Below, one piece after another: positions 1 to 11,250 of a DNA stretch of 64,000 bases (position 1 is the first letter of the stretch; each line of letters begins with the position of its first letter). This stretch comes from Plectrocnemia conspersa. Its lineage: Eukaryota; Arthropoda; Insecta; Trichoptera; Polycentropodidae. The position numbers and the translations under genes were made by a program. The notes beneath the pieces were generated by a model, which made no database searches, had not been told where the DNA came from, and saw nothing but the letters and a program-made list of their open reading frames with translations. The DNA is taken from assembly GCA_009617715.1 (NCBI GenBank), contig VTFK01000555.1, positions 1 to 64,000 of the forward strand. The letters run 5' to 3'.

Positions 1-602
1 ATCGGTTTTTCCATTAAACTTTCGTCGTTTGAACCGGGTGCCCGGTCGTAAAATCACCTCGGACTTACACGTTAAATGACAACCTGACACGTACCACTTT
101 TTTGCGCAATTCTATAAAAAAGGATTTTATATGCGAGAGTCTCTGCTTTGCGGCCTTGACAGTGATTTATACAAGGGGGGCATGTTAAGAAAAAAAAAAT
201 TACAAAGGAATAATATATTTCATTTTATTCCCGTTCATTTGGGAATAGGCACTTATGTTTATTTTACGAACGTCTATGTATGTGGATTTATTTTAAATGA
301 AAGCTTATTTTATTGCAATATATACAACTTTAACTAAGTTTGAATATTATATTAAATGTATATTTAAATAATACAAGACAAAGCAAAAGAGGCAAAACTA
401 TTATATGTATTATCAATATTTATATTATAAATATTTATTTTATTTTTAACGCATCTTTTGTATTTAAGTATAAAGCTTCGAACGCAAAATGCAATTAAAC
501 AAAGATTGAGAAAAATAGCAAACAAGTATACTGAAAAACAATTATTGTAACTCTTTCACAATTTCTCGACCTCAGAGATATCAATCAAGCAGATGTCACT
601 TT
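1..602. other. AT-rich intergenic stretch, no gene seen
   Basis: Short open frames only, with no recognisable domain, splice pattern or repeat structure. It is followed directly by an LTR-like repeat. Confidence 0.5.
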
Positions 603-1000
603 CTAAAGACGTATATTTAAGAATATAATGCATGATTGTGATTGTTGAGCAAGCTTTGCATCCTTGAATACGTAAGGGCAGACACTTGCAGTCACCTGGC
701 AGACTATGGCAGACACTCGAAGAGATCTACAGACGCTTGCACTAGAAAGGATCAGCCCCACAATACGAGTACCGCAGCAAAGAGTGATTAACCTCCGCAA
801 TACACCTACAAAACCTCTGAGGTTCTTCAACCGACAACATCCCTGCGCCAGCTTCTCCACCATTGTTCGGAGAAAACATCTCGCCCATCATAGTCTATCG
901 CAATATGTAACATAATCTAATAAAATTCTCACTAGTTTCTACCTGCGTCTTATTAGCTGTGAAGTCACACACCCCTCAAGGTTTTAAATCCCAAAAAAAA
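603..1000 (+). repeat. LTR-like dispersed repeat, copy 1 (partial)
   Basis: This segment is alignable by eye to 26562-27020 and shares the layout of 42455-42905. Shared blocks include gcatgattgtgattg, cgccagcttctccacca, a late aataaaa-type polyadenylation signal and a gcgtctta-type block after it. The region is clearly more GC-rich than its surroundings. A promoter-like start, late poly(A) signal and no coding capacity fit a solo LTR or another non-autonomous element. The short ORFs on both strands are by-products of the GC content. The ends are not fixed, and no terminal TG/CA or target duplication was confirmed. Confidence 0.5.
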
Positions 1001-1159
1001 ACTTTGTACTGGTTCAAAGTTCAAAACACTATATTTTTTAATAATAAATTATCTCAATACTTTTTTTTAGACCGAAGGAACGAATTTTACTCTTAGATGC
1101 TTTTGGAAGAATCATTTTTACATCTTAAGCTCCTTCAAGATCATTGAATAAGCCAAAAA

Positions 1160-1737
1160 AAAACCTTAAATTTGATTGGGGAAAACTGTGGCTTAATTGC
1201 GTTTGCTCATGAAAGGGAACCGCCAATTATTGATGAAATTATGTCCTTTGGCAATAACATGGGACTTGATGAGTTGATGGAGGAACATAGGCAGGTGTTG
1301 ATCACCGAAAGACTAATAGTCTACAAAAGATATCTCATCTGAGAAACTCCTCACTTTAAATCAAATTTAAATGTAGAAAACAGTTCAAAATTTTGTTGAA
1401 AAGAACCACTTGAATCAATTGAATGACAATGCAATATCACATTTTCGTCAAATTCTCAAAAGGAAGCAAAAGCATGCGTCATTAAATAGGTTCCTAGTTA
1501 AAGTTCCACGAAAAGAAAAAAGTCAGCAGTGATTGCGATATGATTAATTATATTTTTTTATATATTAAATATAAATAATAAAAAATACGTGTATTTTAAA
1601 TTAAACATTTTTATATGAATATTTTTGGGTTTTGAACAAATCAACCTAAATTCACAATAATTCATTATTAGAAAATTTGCTTTGAAATACGAGCACGTTT
1701 CAGGAACGAATTATGCTCGTAAACCGAGGATCCACTG
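1160..1737 (+). mobile_element. pogo/Tigger-type DNA transposon remnant (transposase C-terminus and 3' TIR)
   Basis: A broken frame encodes LDELMEEHRQVLITERL, typical of the region after the DDE domain of pogo/Tigger/jerky transposases. After frame changes, 1386-1532 encodes QNFVEKNHLNQLND followed by SHFRQILKRKQKHASLNRF, the usual Tigger-like C-terminus, ending at TGA 1530-1532. The terminal segment with cgaggatccactg ends at 1737 before TA at 1738-1739, matching the TIR type of this group and a TA target. The catalytic domain and 5' end are missing. The family call is from remembered motif patterns, not a database search. Confidence 0.7.
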
Positions 1738-1739
1738 TA

Positions 1740-3780
1740 ATTTGTGTTTACACAGAATACTTTCATTTAACCTGCTTTACTTTAATTGAAATTAAATTAC
1801 GAGACTAATTTACAAAAGTATTTCACTCATAATCTATCATTTCACCATTTTTTTAATTGGCCGCACGGTAATAAAAATAAAAACAATATCTGTTGCTGTT
1901 TTTCAAAATAGATCGATCCAAAATGCAGTTGATAAATATTCGTAAAATAATTAAAATACAACGTAATTTTATAGTATAAGTGTATTTAACTCAGTAAATC
2001 ATTTTGAACTTACACTCTTGAAAACGGTTCATTGTATCTTGAGTGAGCGCGTGTATTTAAAATTAAATTATACACTAACATGACTGTATATAAAACAATC
2101 TTTTTACAACAAAACTGCTACTTTCAAATACCGTAACATACGTCTCGTGACGAAGGTTTAAGCGTCATTGTTAAGGGATTAGTCATCGTCGAGGTTGACG
2201 CATTCCCCTTAACTCACCTGTGTTTAATGACCGAAGCGATCTGCAGTCTTGGTGAAGAATAACTAATGGAACACTAATAACATGACCTTGGTTTCGCTTG
2301 TATATACTATACGCACAGAACACGTGTATTTGCTCGTTATTTTCGCTCGAAATCACGTCAATTAGAGCAATAAAACGAACGCAATTTGCGAAACTTGTAC
2401 ACCTGTAATTATATTTACTCTACAGTTTAAGTATGCGGTTGTGCTAGGAAATGGTTGAAAGAACATGGAGTAGTGATTCATAGCCATCGATTTATAATAA
2501 GTTGACTTGAGTCATTCGCGACAAATTTTACTACCATCGTTCACATTCATGATGTGTTGTTTTCATTTGGAATCGATTATGATCGAAGCATACTAAGTGT
2601 GGAATTGTACTGTTATTTGATAATATAACTGAAACGTGTAGATATTATGACGTGCGTATTTATTTATTAAAACATTGCATAACACAGAAGTATTTGAAGC
2701 AATATGTCACGAATAATTTACTTTTGAATAAAATGCAAAAAAATAATCATATGTATACAATCAAGTGAAATATAATTAGCTATATTAAGCTAAATAAACC
2801 AATAAATAATTATTATAACCAAAGAGAAACATAAATGCATAGAGAGATCTTCGAAGATCGCTTCAAAAGCAAATGAGTACTGAGGAGAGATCTTTTAAAA
2901 AGTAAAGGATTGTCACAGAAAACAGTATTGTTAATAGATAATGCTTCTTCTCAAATAAAAGCATATTAAAAACGAATGACAGTCTTGTGGTTGCATTTTT
3001 TTATAGCCTGATTATACAAGTTTGGTTCAACCCATGGATCAATATGTTATATCATTGATTTTCATGCGCCCATGCTGTACTGATTTATCAGAGAATTTCG
3101 CAAGAGAGAGATTGGGGAGTATATCTCCTTTTCAATTGTACGCATGCGAGCGAAATGCACAAGTGCGTGTGACAGAGCTCTGATGCACGCATCAGACGGT
3201 GTTTCAATTGTGCGTAAGTATTTGTTTGCCTATCGTCAGGAACGCATAATATTCATGCGCTTCTCAATTATATATTCTTTGTTAAATAATTTTAATATTT
3301 ATTCAATTTAGTTTAAATAATATGCATAGCGATTGCCGAAAAATATAACGGTTCCGGTGAATCAGATTTCAAATTTTAAAATGTAGAATTTATCTAGGAT
3401 AACAAAGTATTGCAATTATGAAGTAAGTACTTTTAACATTTTCATTATTTATAGTACATATCAAATATGTCAGATTAATTGCAATATATTGAAAATACGA
3501 AACATTCGTATAATGTAAGTATGATATCAATATTTTGTTATGATTAAAAATATGACAAATATATATTATTTTGCATGAAACTTAGGGCATATTTTGAGCT
3601 CACGTACTCTATTTTTACTTTCAGATTATTCTGGCTATGTGCATGAACCTTTTTTATTAAATATAATTGAGAATGCCTTAGCAATCGGAATGCAATATAT
3701 TCCGCCTTTTCCTAACAAATAAAATCGCAGATATACATAACAATGTTTCATGCACTCCTACTTACGACGGTGTAGAAAAC
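1740..3780. other. intergenic, no gene; higher-GC patch around 2130-2540
   Basis: No exon with coding-like codon use was found. The patch 2130-2540 is richer in GC and CpG than its flanks and could be a regulatory element. A perfect 14-bp palindrome GATCTTCGAAGATC lies at 2846-2859. The part around 3060-3260 is GC-rich and lies upstream of the piggyBac remnant, so it may belong to that element. Confidence 0.4.
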
Positions 3781-3789
3781 TTAATTTGA

Positions 3790-4365
3790 ACGAGATTTGG
3801 TCGTAGGAATCCCTTTTTATCCAACCACTTTTCTCAGTGATGTTGTCATGGAATAAATTCCAAGCAATTTATCGTTCTATACGATTCGACAGCCAAGAAA
3901 CTAGGGAAGAGCGATTTCGTTTGTCCAATGACAAATTAGAACCCATAAGATTTGACAAAATTGTTAACAAGTATTTCTGTATCAAAAGAAATATTATCAC
4001 AAACAATTTGATCATCTATTCCTTCAGCGCAATGTCTACCACAAAACGATTTATTTCTTACGAAGGAGTTTTGAAAGAACCGTATAGTAGTATGTTTGGT
4101 TTTTTTGATAACATTTTGCTGATAACGTGTCCTATGTTTCAAAAAATTTCACACGGTTCTCTTGCTTAGTACAAAAGTTTTTTTACGCAGATAGTGAAGG
4201 CAACAAAAACAAACGACCACCGGTGATTAATGTTTATAATAAAACAAAAGGCGGAGTTGATCTAGGATCAGTGGCCATTCAGAATATTTATGGAGCTTAT
4301 TGATATTATGGTTTTCAATGCATATATAGGATATGGATCCATAAATATTTTGAGTGCCGAATTGA
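3790..4365 (+). mobile_element. piggyBac-like transposase remnant
   Basis: The open frame 3837-4169 contains MLSWNKFQAIYRSIRFD followed by ETREERFR, DKLEPIR and FDKIVNKY. This is the N-terminal part of the piggyBac transposase domain (family pattern: sxxRFxxixrxlrFdd, Rxxrxxdkl.pir). A second block at about 4187-4330 reads DSEGNKNKRPPVINVYNKTK and then GGVDLGS, the conserved piggyBac YNxTKGGVD motif, and continues as DIMVFNAYI after a frame change. The DDD catalytic core between the blocks is deleted, so the copy is dead. About 200 of the usual 500-600 codons remain. Confidence 0.8.
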
Positions 4366-5089
4366 CGATCGATGCAGTAATTTATTTTTTTAATATTATT
4401 ATTTGTAACGAAAAAATGTAAAAAAATACATTGTTTTTCGTTGCGAACGTTTGAGAAGCCACGCGTGCTTAACGTCTCGGGTCTGAGTCAGAAATGCGTG
4501 CGTGCATAAACAATGACAAAAAGGCATAGCGTGGTCTCGTTCTACGCTCGATTAAAAATATTTCGGTTTCTCGAGAAATTGAAACGGCTTTACCGTGTTG
4601 GTCTTTTCAAAACTCTTGCTGAGAAAGACAATGGCTTAATCTCGACATTTGATGATATATATGGAATATAAAAATATCATTAAAAAATATGCAAATTAAT
4701 TTAAAATTTAAAATGCTTCGAAAGATTCGATCGGAAAACATTGAGGATTAAAAAAATATCCGAAGCTTACCTTATATAAATTCACAAAAAAAAATGATTG
4801 CACAAATTATTTATTTTAATGCACATATTTATCACAATAATTCCCTGTTAAATAGCACCCATTCGAATGTAACGATAAAATTCGTACTGATATTCGAAAA
4901 TTATTCAGTGATTCTCAAAAATAAACGAGAAGCAAAAATTTTCTTAATTTAAAATAAATAAAAAAACTTATATAAAAAGTAGAGTATTATTCAAAGATTT
5001 TTTTATTTATCAAATATTAAATTTCTCGCACATTTGAGTACCATTTCTACTAGTTATTTTGTTAATTGAATCAGCACTAGTACCAGTGC
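4366..5089. other. intergenic, no gene seen
   Basis: The first 200 bases are richer in GC and may be the 3' end of the piggyBac element. The rest is AT-rich with no coding or structural signal. Confidence 0.4.
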
Positions 5090-5310
5090 ACTCGACTACT
5101 GTTTTAATCGTAATCGCCGCTTATTAGTAGCGTTGTTGTCCTTGCGAGCCGCAGTTGTGCGACAACTGCTCGTAGAGTGCACACGCTCGTCGCGATCGCG
5201 AGTCAACTGTCAAAAATTCTATATAATTTAACAATAAACAAATAGTTATTATTGTTGCACGTTTCAACATTGTCGCGCGTGATGTGTGTTGTTGTGTGAC
5301 GTGGAAAAAA
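5090..5310 (+). promoter_or_regulatory. candidate promoter / CpG-rich patch upstream of small ORF
   Basis: A compact GC- and CpG-rich patch stands out from AT-rich flanks. It holds the palindrome TCGCGATCGCGA (5190-5201) and the inverted repeat GCAGTTGT-GCG-ACAACTGC (5151-5169), whose arms are CAGTTG E-boxes. It lies just 5' of a coding-like small ORF and a consensus splice donor. Promoter or 5' UTR function is inferred from position and composition. Confidence 0.4.
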
Positions 5311-5415
5311 ATGCAAAGCAACTTTTACCTGTTGAAACTGTTCGTGCTGACCGTTTTCTTTTACGTGACAATAAACATCACCAGGAGGATCTACGAAGAC
5401 TTTGTGCAGTCTTGA
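5311..5415 (+). CDS. candidate small membrane peptide (34 aa), unknown function
   Basis: The ATG at 5311 has A at -3 and opens a 34-codon frame ending in TGA (5413-5415). 23 of the 33 codons after the start end in G or C (CTG, GTG, ACC, ATC, TAC, AAC, GAC), very unlike the AT-rich surroundings and hard to explain by chance. The peptide starts MQSN, has a hydrophobic stretch at about residues 5-24 (FYLLKLFVLTVFFYVTINIT), then RR and an acidic, aromatic end (IYEDFVQS). This suggests a single-pass membrane microprotein. The frame ends 19 bases before a strong donor (AAT|GTAAGT at 5435), so it may be an upstream ORF in a 5' exon, possibly of the Tre1-like gene 20 kb downstream, or an independent gene. 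No family is recognised. Confidence 0.45.
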   Translation: MQSNFYLLKLFVLTVFFYVTINITRRIYEDFVQS

Positions 5416-5975
5416 TTGTAATAATAATAATAATGTAAGTACCTTGTTGTATAGTATATAAAATTTCATTCTTGAATATGATGACTTACATTTATGTATA
5501 ACTCATTCATATTCATGTTATGCAAATTTATATTATGTCTGTACATATTCATTTAAAATAGTACTATAATTAAAAACTACATAAATTACAATAAAACCCA
5601 TTTAATATTAAGCGTTAAAAAAATAACCAACGATTCATATTGCAGAGAACTAGAGCTCTTATCTAATGTAAACAATAACTCCACATAGGCGTAAAGCACG
5701 TTAGATCTTCTATATTCGATAGCCTAAATTAATAATTCTTTACTGTAATGATATTTTAAAAAAATAGCAGCAGTTATATACAAATAATATTATAATATAT
5801 TAAATAATATTATACTGAGCAAATTTTGTAAAACAAAAATATGACTCTAAATTAACCAAAAAGGCAAAACTCAGAGTTGAAGAAATCGTATATTTACACT
5901 TAATAATAATTAATTATAAAATGCTATCACAAATATATTTTATTATTAGTAAAGTGGCAAATTAAAATTGGATGC

Positions 5976-6108
5976 TATTTAATAGGGATATATTTTGACA
6001 GATATGTGCATTAGAATAAATACTGTGTTCCATAAAGCAAATTATTTATGCATTAATGTAACGTAATTGAGAAAAGGATTCGTTGCAAAGAGTTATTTAT
6101 AAGGTATT
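5976..6108 (+). repeat. dispersed repeat, copy A (pairs with 52617-52757)
   Basis: Blocks shared in order with 52617-52757 include a ttttga(c/g)aga(t)tgtg segment, tgttccataaa(g/a)c, ttta(t/c)gcat(t/c)aatgtaa and ttcgttgcaaagagttatt versus ttcgttgcagagttatt. Two copies 46 kb apart with insertions and deletions between blocks suggest an old non-autonomous element. Its class is not known. Confidence 0.5.
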
Positions 6109-7423
6109 CACCGTTCTGACCAATGCTCGCTCGCACCTAATCTGTCTTAACAACACAAACATATAGATTTGATGAAAAGGTACAGAACGCTGCATACCTT
6201 TATTGCTTTAGTTTTAGAACTTAAAAATATAATGTTTGCTCAAGTAATTACTTTTTACAAAATTGTAATTTATTTGCTACTGGTAAATTTTTACATGTTC
6301 GCGTTCGATAGATATGTGGTTGATCCAAGCACATTTTCGACCGTTCCCGCGTTACTGTGTGAATTTACCTAGTATATGAACAACTACTTGATTATTTTAT
6401 TTTGTGGACAAACTACCTACTATGAAGGTTTGAAATTGTGCTAAATAATATTAATAAATAGCATATGTTCCTCCTAGAAATATTACACTAAAAATATTTC
6501 ATTCTACCTGACTAACCTTTTGTATATTTGTTTTAATGAAATTAATTATATGTCATTGACTGTGTTGTAGCGCATTTTTGGTATTCAAATACCCGCTTTG
6601 TTAAAAAATTTTTTTTTTTAAATGTATCTATATCAAAATAATATACAATATTGCTATGGTATATAAATGACATAAGATATAAATTAAATTTTACACCTTA
6701 AAACACAAAATTTTAGTTATGAGATTTTTTTGTGACACACTATAAGTGAATTTATTATATAAGAAAAAAAAAACGATAAAAGTGAAATTTCAACCGCTTA
6801 AATAGTTGCTCAAAATTCATTTAGAGACCATTGTCTTTTTTATAATAATTTACAAATGATTTTTCAGTGCAGCATAATATTTATTAATATTTTTCTAAAA
6901 TAAATAAACTTTGCCCAAAATAAACTATAACTCATAAAATTAGATGTTTAATTAAAAACGTTAAATAAGAATTCATTTTTAATCTGTAATATGTTAAAGA
7001 CTATTTTTTGTAAGCTAAAAATAATATTTTGACTAAATCTAATTTTATTGTTATTATATTAGTGTTTAAGAATTTTAATTAATTAATTTTCTATTTAACG
7101 TACAAATAAATGTGATTCCAGGTGGTTTTTAATGTCAAAACTTCTAAATTCTAATCATCAATAGCAAGCTGTTCATAGTTATGATAAATTATATTAAATA
7201 AATAGTAAACAATCTACTATAATATTTTATACAGCGTTAGTTAAAAATGATGCAAAATTATGTTACATCTGTAATTAAAAGGCAATATAAATAAAATTTA
7301 AAATTATTAATGTGCCAGTAAGTATTTTTTTATGTGGAAAATAAACCATTTGTAATAAGTTAAATTAAACTGTAAGAACTAAAAGCAATTTCATTTTTTA
7401 CCATTCATAGTTTCTGTGTATAT

Positions 7424-7514
7424 AGGCTTACCATAATTGTAAAACTCAAAACCGGGACAAAAAAAAAATATTATCTCGGTTATTTGGTAAAACCGAAACA
7501 TATGGTAAGCCTAT
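7424..7514. mobile_element. short palindromic MITE-like element
   Basis: The arm ataggcttaccata at the left end is repeated in inverse orientation as tatggtaagcctat at the right end. The inner parts of the arms carry aaaaccgggac and the related aaaccgaaa. The unit is about 90 bp and could fold as a hairpin, as for a very short MITE or the fused ends of a larger DNA transposon. Confidence 0.5.
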
Positions 7515-8170
7515 GTGTATTATAAAATATAACCTTAATCCAAATATATTAAAAAACACATAATCACTGAGGATCATCGGAATTGCAATTATTTTAAAAG
7601 GATATCGTTTATATTAAAATATACAATTTTGACCATAACAAAACTATTAATATTATTTTAGGTCCAAATATTAGAAGAGAAATATCGATAAAGCGAAGTT
7701 CATGTTCAACATTAACCTATCTGCCGGTTAGGATATGATATATTCTATGACCTCAAAGATCTAAATAATCAACGTAACAACAGATGTTATATTTATATAC
7801 TCTTCATTATCAAATGAAAGCTTCTGGGCAATTTATCAGTAACTACTTTAAGTATATATTTTTTATAAAGAACATATATAATTTTACTACTATCGAATAT
7901 TGTGATTTTGGACATTTTATAAGAAAATTACTAAATATGAAAAAAATCATAAAAATCCTTAACATAGATATAATAAAGATTTTATTATATAAAATGAGAA
8001 CAATAAAGTTCATTATACTATTCCAGATTTCTCAATGGAAGATTCAAGTATATAAGTTTTGTTCTTTGCCGTAAGACAAATATTTATCTAATGGCAATAT
8101 ATGATATCTACTATTTACTTTATTTCCCATATTACCAGCAGGTAATTTATTTTATAAAGAACATACTAAG

Positions 8171-8384
8171 TTTGTTCTAAGTGCATATCTTGAGTTTGGC
8201 CATTCTTTAATAAAATTTTTCGCAAAGAACGAAAGTTGATAAAACCCTATAGATATGATTTAAACACACACGAAATGTTTGCTCCAAGTGCATAACTTGA
8301 GTTTGGCAATTCATTAAAAAAATGATCGCAAAGAACGAAAGCTAATAAAACCCTATAGATATTATATTTAGACACTTTTTTTGA
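8171..8384 (+). repeat. tandem duplication, two units of 107 bp
   Basis: Units 8171-8277 and 8278-8384 align along their length, sharing aagtgcata(t/a)cttgagtttggc, cgcaaagaacgaaag and aataaaaccctatagatat. Several substitutions separate them, so the duplication is not recent. Confidence 0.75.
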
Positions 8385-10059
8385 CTAAAATTATGTATGC
8401 AACTATTGTATATACTATTTACTTTGCTTACGACGCTTTATCAATATAGGAACATATAACATTAGTATAAAAAAGTCATATCCTTACATCCAACATCAAA
8501 AACAATTAAATGTAAGAATATAACGTTTCGTAATGTTATTAACTATTGTATAAAGCGCCTACTACTTTTTACATTTTTTTAGACACAATTATAATTGTTA
8601 TGTATTGCAAATCAAAAAACTCACTTTTTGGTCACAAATGGTCTCGGCTTTCGGACCCCGTCAAAGGAACTAAAATTTTAAGATTTTATTACAAATATTG
8701 TTTTATAATTGATTATTTTATAGTTAAATCAGTGTTCACTTCCAATCTTTACACACATTATGTATATATTTCACTTTCATAGTTAAAACGTACCTAGTTA
8801 ATTTGCAATCCAAATATTTATATTCAGTCAAATCGACCAACGCACAAAAAAAATAATGAAAATTATTTTTATAAACCGTTACTTGCTTGTTATATATTTA
8901 AATAAAACAATCGAAGCCTCCGATCAAAAACAAAAGAATTCAATACCGGAGCAAACATAATTTTTATTTTTATTAATTATAATTAAATATATTTCCTTTG
9001 TTTACGTGTATTATTTAAAACCTTTTATACAGTGCCTTACGGTTTACAATTAGTAACAATTTTAACTTAGAGCGGTTCAATTTTAAATCAAATGCGTCCA
9101 GAAGTGGCTCAGAACAATTATATTTAAGATATTGCTTATTTAAATTGTCCTCATTAAAATTCAGCGTGTAATTCTACACATGTACCGAGCTAAATTGTGT
9201 TTCTAATTTTTATTGGTATGTATACTATCATTAAAAATAAACCTTTGTTAGAAGTTCCGTAATTACATATAGCTGTTCTTTACAATATATTTATTAAAAT
9301 ACTAAGGTCTTGCTTATTTACCTGTTTCATATTTATATATAATCTAATAAACTCATAATCCACGTTTTCTTGATTTAGTTTTTAACACTTATATATTATT
9401 TTTATATAGGACTATACTTTTGCTTCTGCTCTACAACTTTAATACAACATTAAGATTATTGCTTAAAATAACATGGAAATGAAACAGCGCTTTTATTTTT
9501 CTTACTATTTTTATTAACATAAAATTATATCAAAAATTACTACACCTGAATATTTCTATGTATTCATTAAATTACTACAAAAAATTCATAAATATTTTTG
9601 CATCACGAATTTATCATAATTTTTATGATTTTTCAGTAAACTTTTTGTATTAATCTTAATGTTTTAAATTTGTATTTAATAAATTTTCACAACGATGTAT
9701 TAATTTATCATTTACATGCATTTTACAATAATAAGAAATAATACATAGAAAGGGAGAAGAAAATCATAAAATATTCAAAATAAATTATACGAATAGGACC
9801 AGCTTCTCATAGCTGACATACAGAGCAATGTTAAATTCTAGCATATTAAGGAGCCGGATGGCGATAGCCAGAGGTGACTCGGCTAATATGGACGCCCTGG
9901 TTCTAACGAACATCAAACGAGGAGGCGATCATGATTCTCGAATACGAAGATTCCGGAATCTAAAACTGAAATTACTTCAAAATTGTTTGGTTGTGGACAG
10001 CCCCTGACAGAATTCATTGTTTTGAAGAAATGCTAAGCGACTTACGATTTTATACGAAA

Positions 10060-11000
10060 ATTCAGCGAATTGTATCCCTACGATCCTAAAAGAAAGGCGC
10101 TGTAACACAAGAACGGATAATAACTAAATATCCTATTAAAAATGTATCTCAAGTTTCAGAAGGAGTAGCTAAGCAAACTGTGTGAACTTGGACATCAGTC
10201 TTAATACTTATTAAAAAAAAAAAAAAAACGGTTGTCTGATGTATTTTTCAAAAGAGCAAAAACTTGCTATAATACGTGGTGGTAATATCTGTTAAATAAA
10301 AAGCGCCCACACGTGCAAACGTAGTACTCGGATCTGTCTGTTTGTTTTGAGCACGGACAGCGAACAGACGACGGACAGACAAATCTGTGTATTTTCTCAC
10401 CACACACGATCGGACTTGTCCGCCAGACACGTGTATGCCTAGCTAGTATATGGTTATTTGGGAATTTCAAATAATAGATGCCGGTTTAAAAATGCTGTGT
10501 CATAGAAGACGCGAATAACTGAAATGCGTTTCTCATGACAAAGAAGAGCATCTTCTAAAATTTATCACAGACATCGTTTACGTGTAGAGAGAATCTCTAT
10601 TTGCTTTCAAAAGTGATTCCGAGATCTTAAGTGAAAGCTTCTCTACCCAAAATTTAAATTCCTCAGTGACATACTCAGTGAATCGAAACCTAACGCTTCT
10701 AAAGAAAGGCGCTGAGATACAAGAACGGATAATAACCAAATATATTTTTATAAAGGTATCTCAAGAACCGTTTCTAAATAGTATTTGGTTATTCAGAGAT
10801 TTCAAATTATAGATCTCGACTTAAAAATGCAAGACACGAATGACTATTATATCGTCAAAGTGAAATGCGTTTCTCATAACAAAGCGAATATCTTGGAAAA
10901 TTTATCGCAGACGTCGTTTATGTAAACAGATAACTTCCACTTGTTCTAAAAAATGATTCCCAGATATTCTGTGGAAATTTCTCTAGCCAAAATGTTTCCA
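10060..11000. repeat. diverged tandem repeat with an inserted CpG-rich segment
   Basis: One unit is split: 10079-10155 (aaagaaaggcgctg...acaagaacggataata) and about 10440-10660. The second unit is contiguous at about 10690-11000. Shared blocks include acaagaacggataataac, gtatctcaag, gaaatgcgtttctcat, tttatc(a/g)cagac and gattcc(g/c)agat. The material at about 10160-10440 interrupts the first unit and is CpG-rich (cacacgtgc, cggacag repeats). It could be a small insertion. The class of the repeat is not known. Confidence 0.6.
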
Positions 11001-11250
11001 ACAAGATCGTAAGAATAATCTGATGGCAAGCGGGATCAACAAAATAACACTTTCCAACACTAAAGTGCAGACGGTTAATTTGGAAGGCCATCTCCACAAA
11101 AAATCACTCTGTAGAGAGAAATCCGCAACAGATTTTAAACCATATGCATACAGAAAAGAACTTGAACTTGTAACTGCCGTATTTATGTCATTAATAAATA
11201 AAGCAAAGAATAGAGGACACAGGTTTAACCCGCGACCCATAAATTACAAA
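10983..11250 (-). mobile_element. LINE reverse transcriptase fragment (decayed)
   Basis: On the minus strand the frame reads NLCPLFFALFINDI, then SSSFLYAYGLK. This matches the non-LTR RT block QGSxLGPLLFxLFINDI followed by the FLYADDxK catalytic box, with the two D residues replaced (AYG for ADD). Further on, LQSDFLWRWPSKLTV fits the LQxDLxxLxxWxxxNxLxxN segment. Only about 85 codons survive. Jockey-like affinity is likely. Confidence 0.75.

Larger units (their letters stand above)
5090..5434 (+). other. candidate 5' exon ending at a GTAAGT donor
   Basis: The GC-rich patch ends at 5434 immediately before GTAAGT (5435-5440), a consensus donor. The next acceptor with clear coding downstream on this strand is at 25440. 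A first-exon role for the Tre1-like gene is possible but unproven; the exon start is not defined. Confidence 0.3.

Noticed and set aside
5124..5469. Two overlapping minus-strand open frames (65 and 88 codons) over the CpG-rich patch
   Set aside because: They are antisense to the better-supported 34-codon frame, show no domain, and are expected from fewer AT-rich stops in a GC-rich patch.
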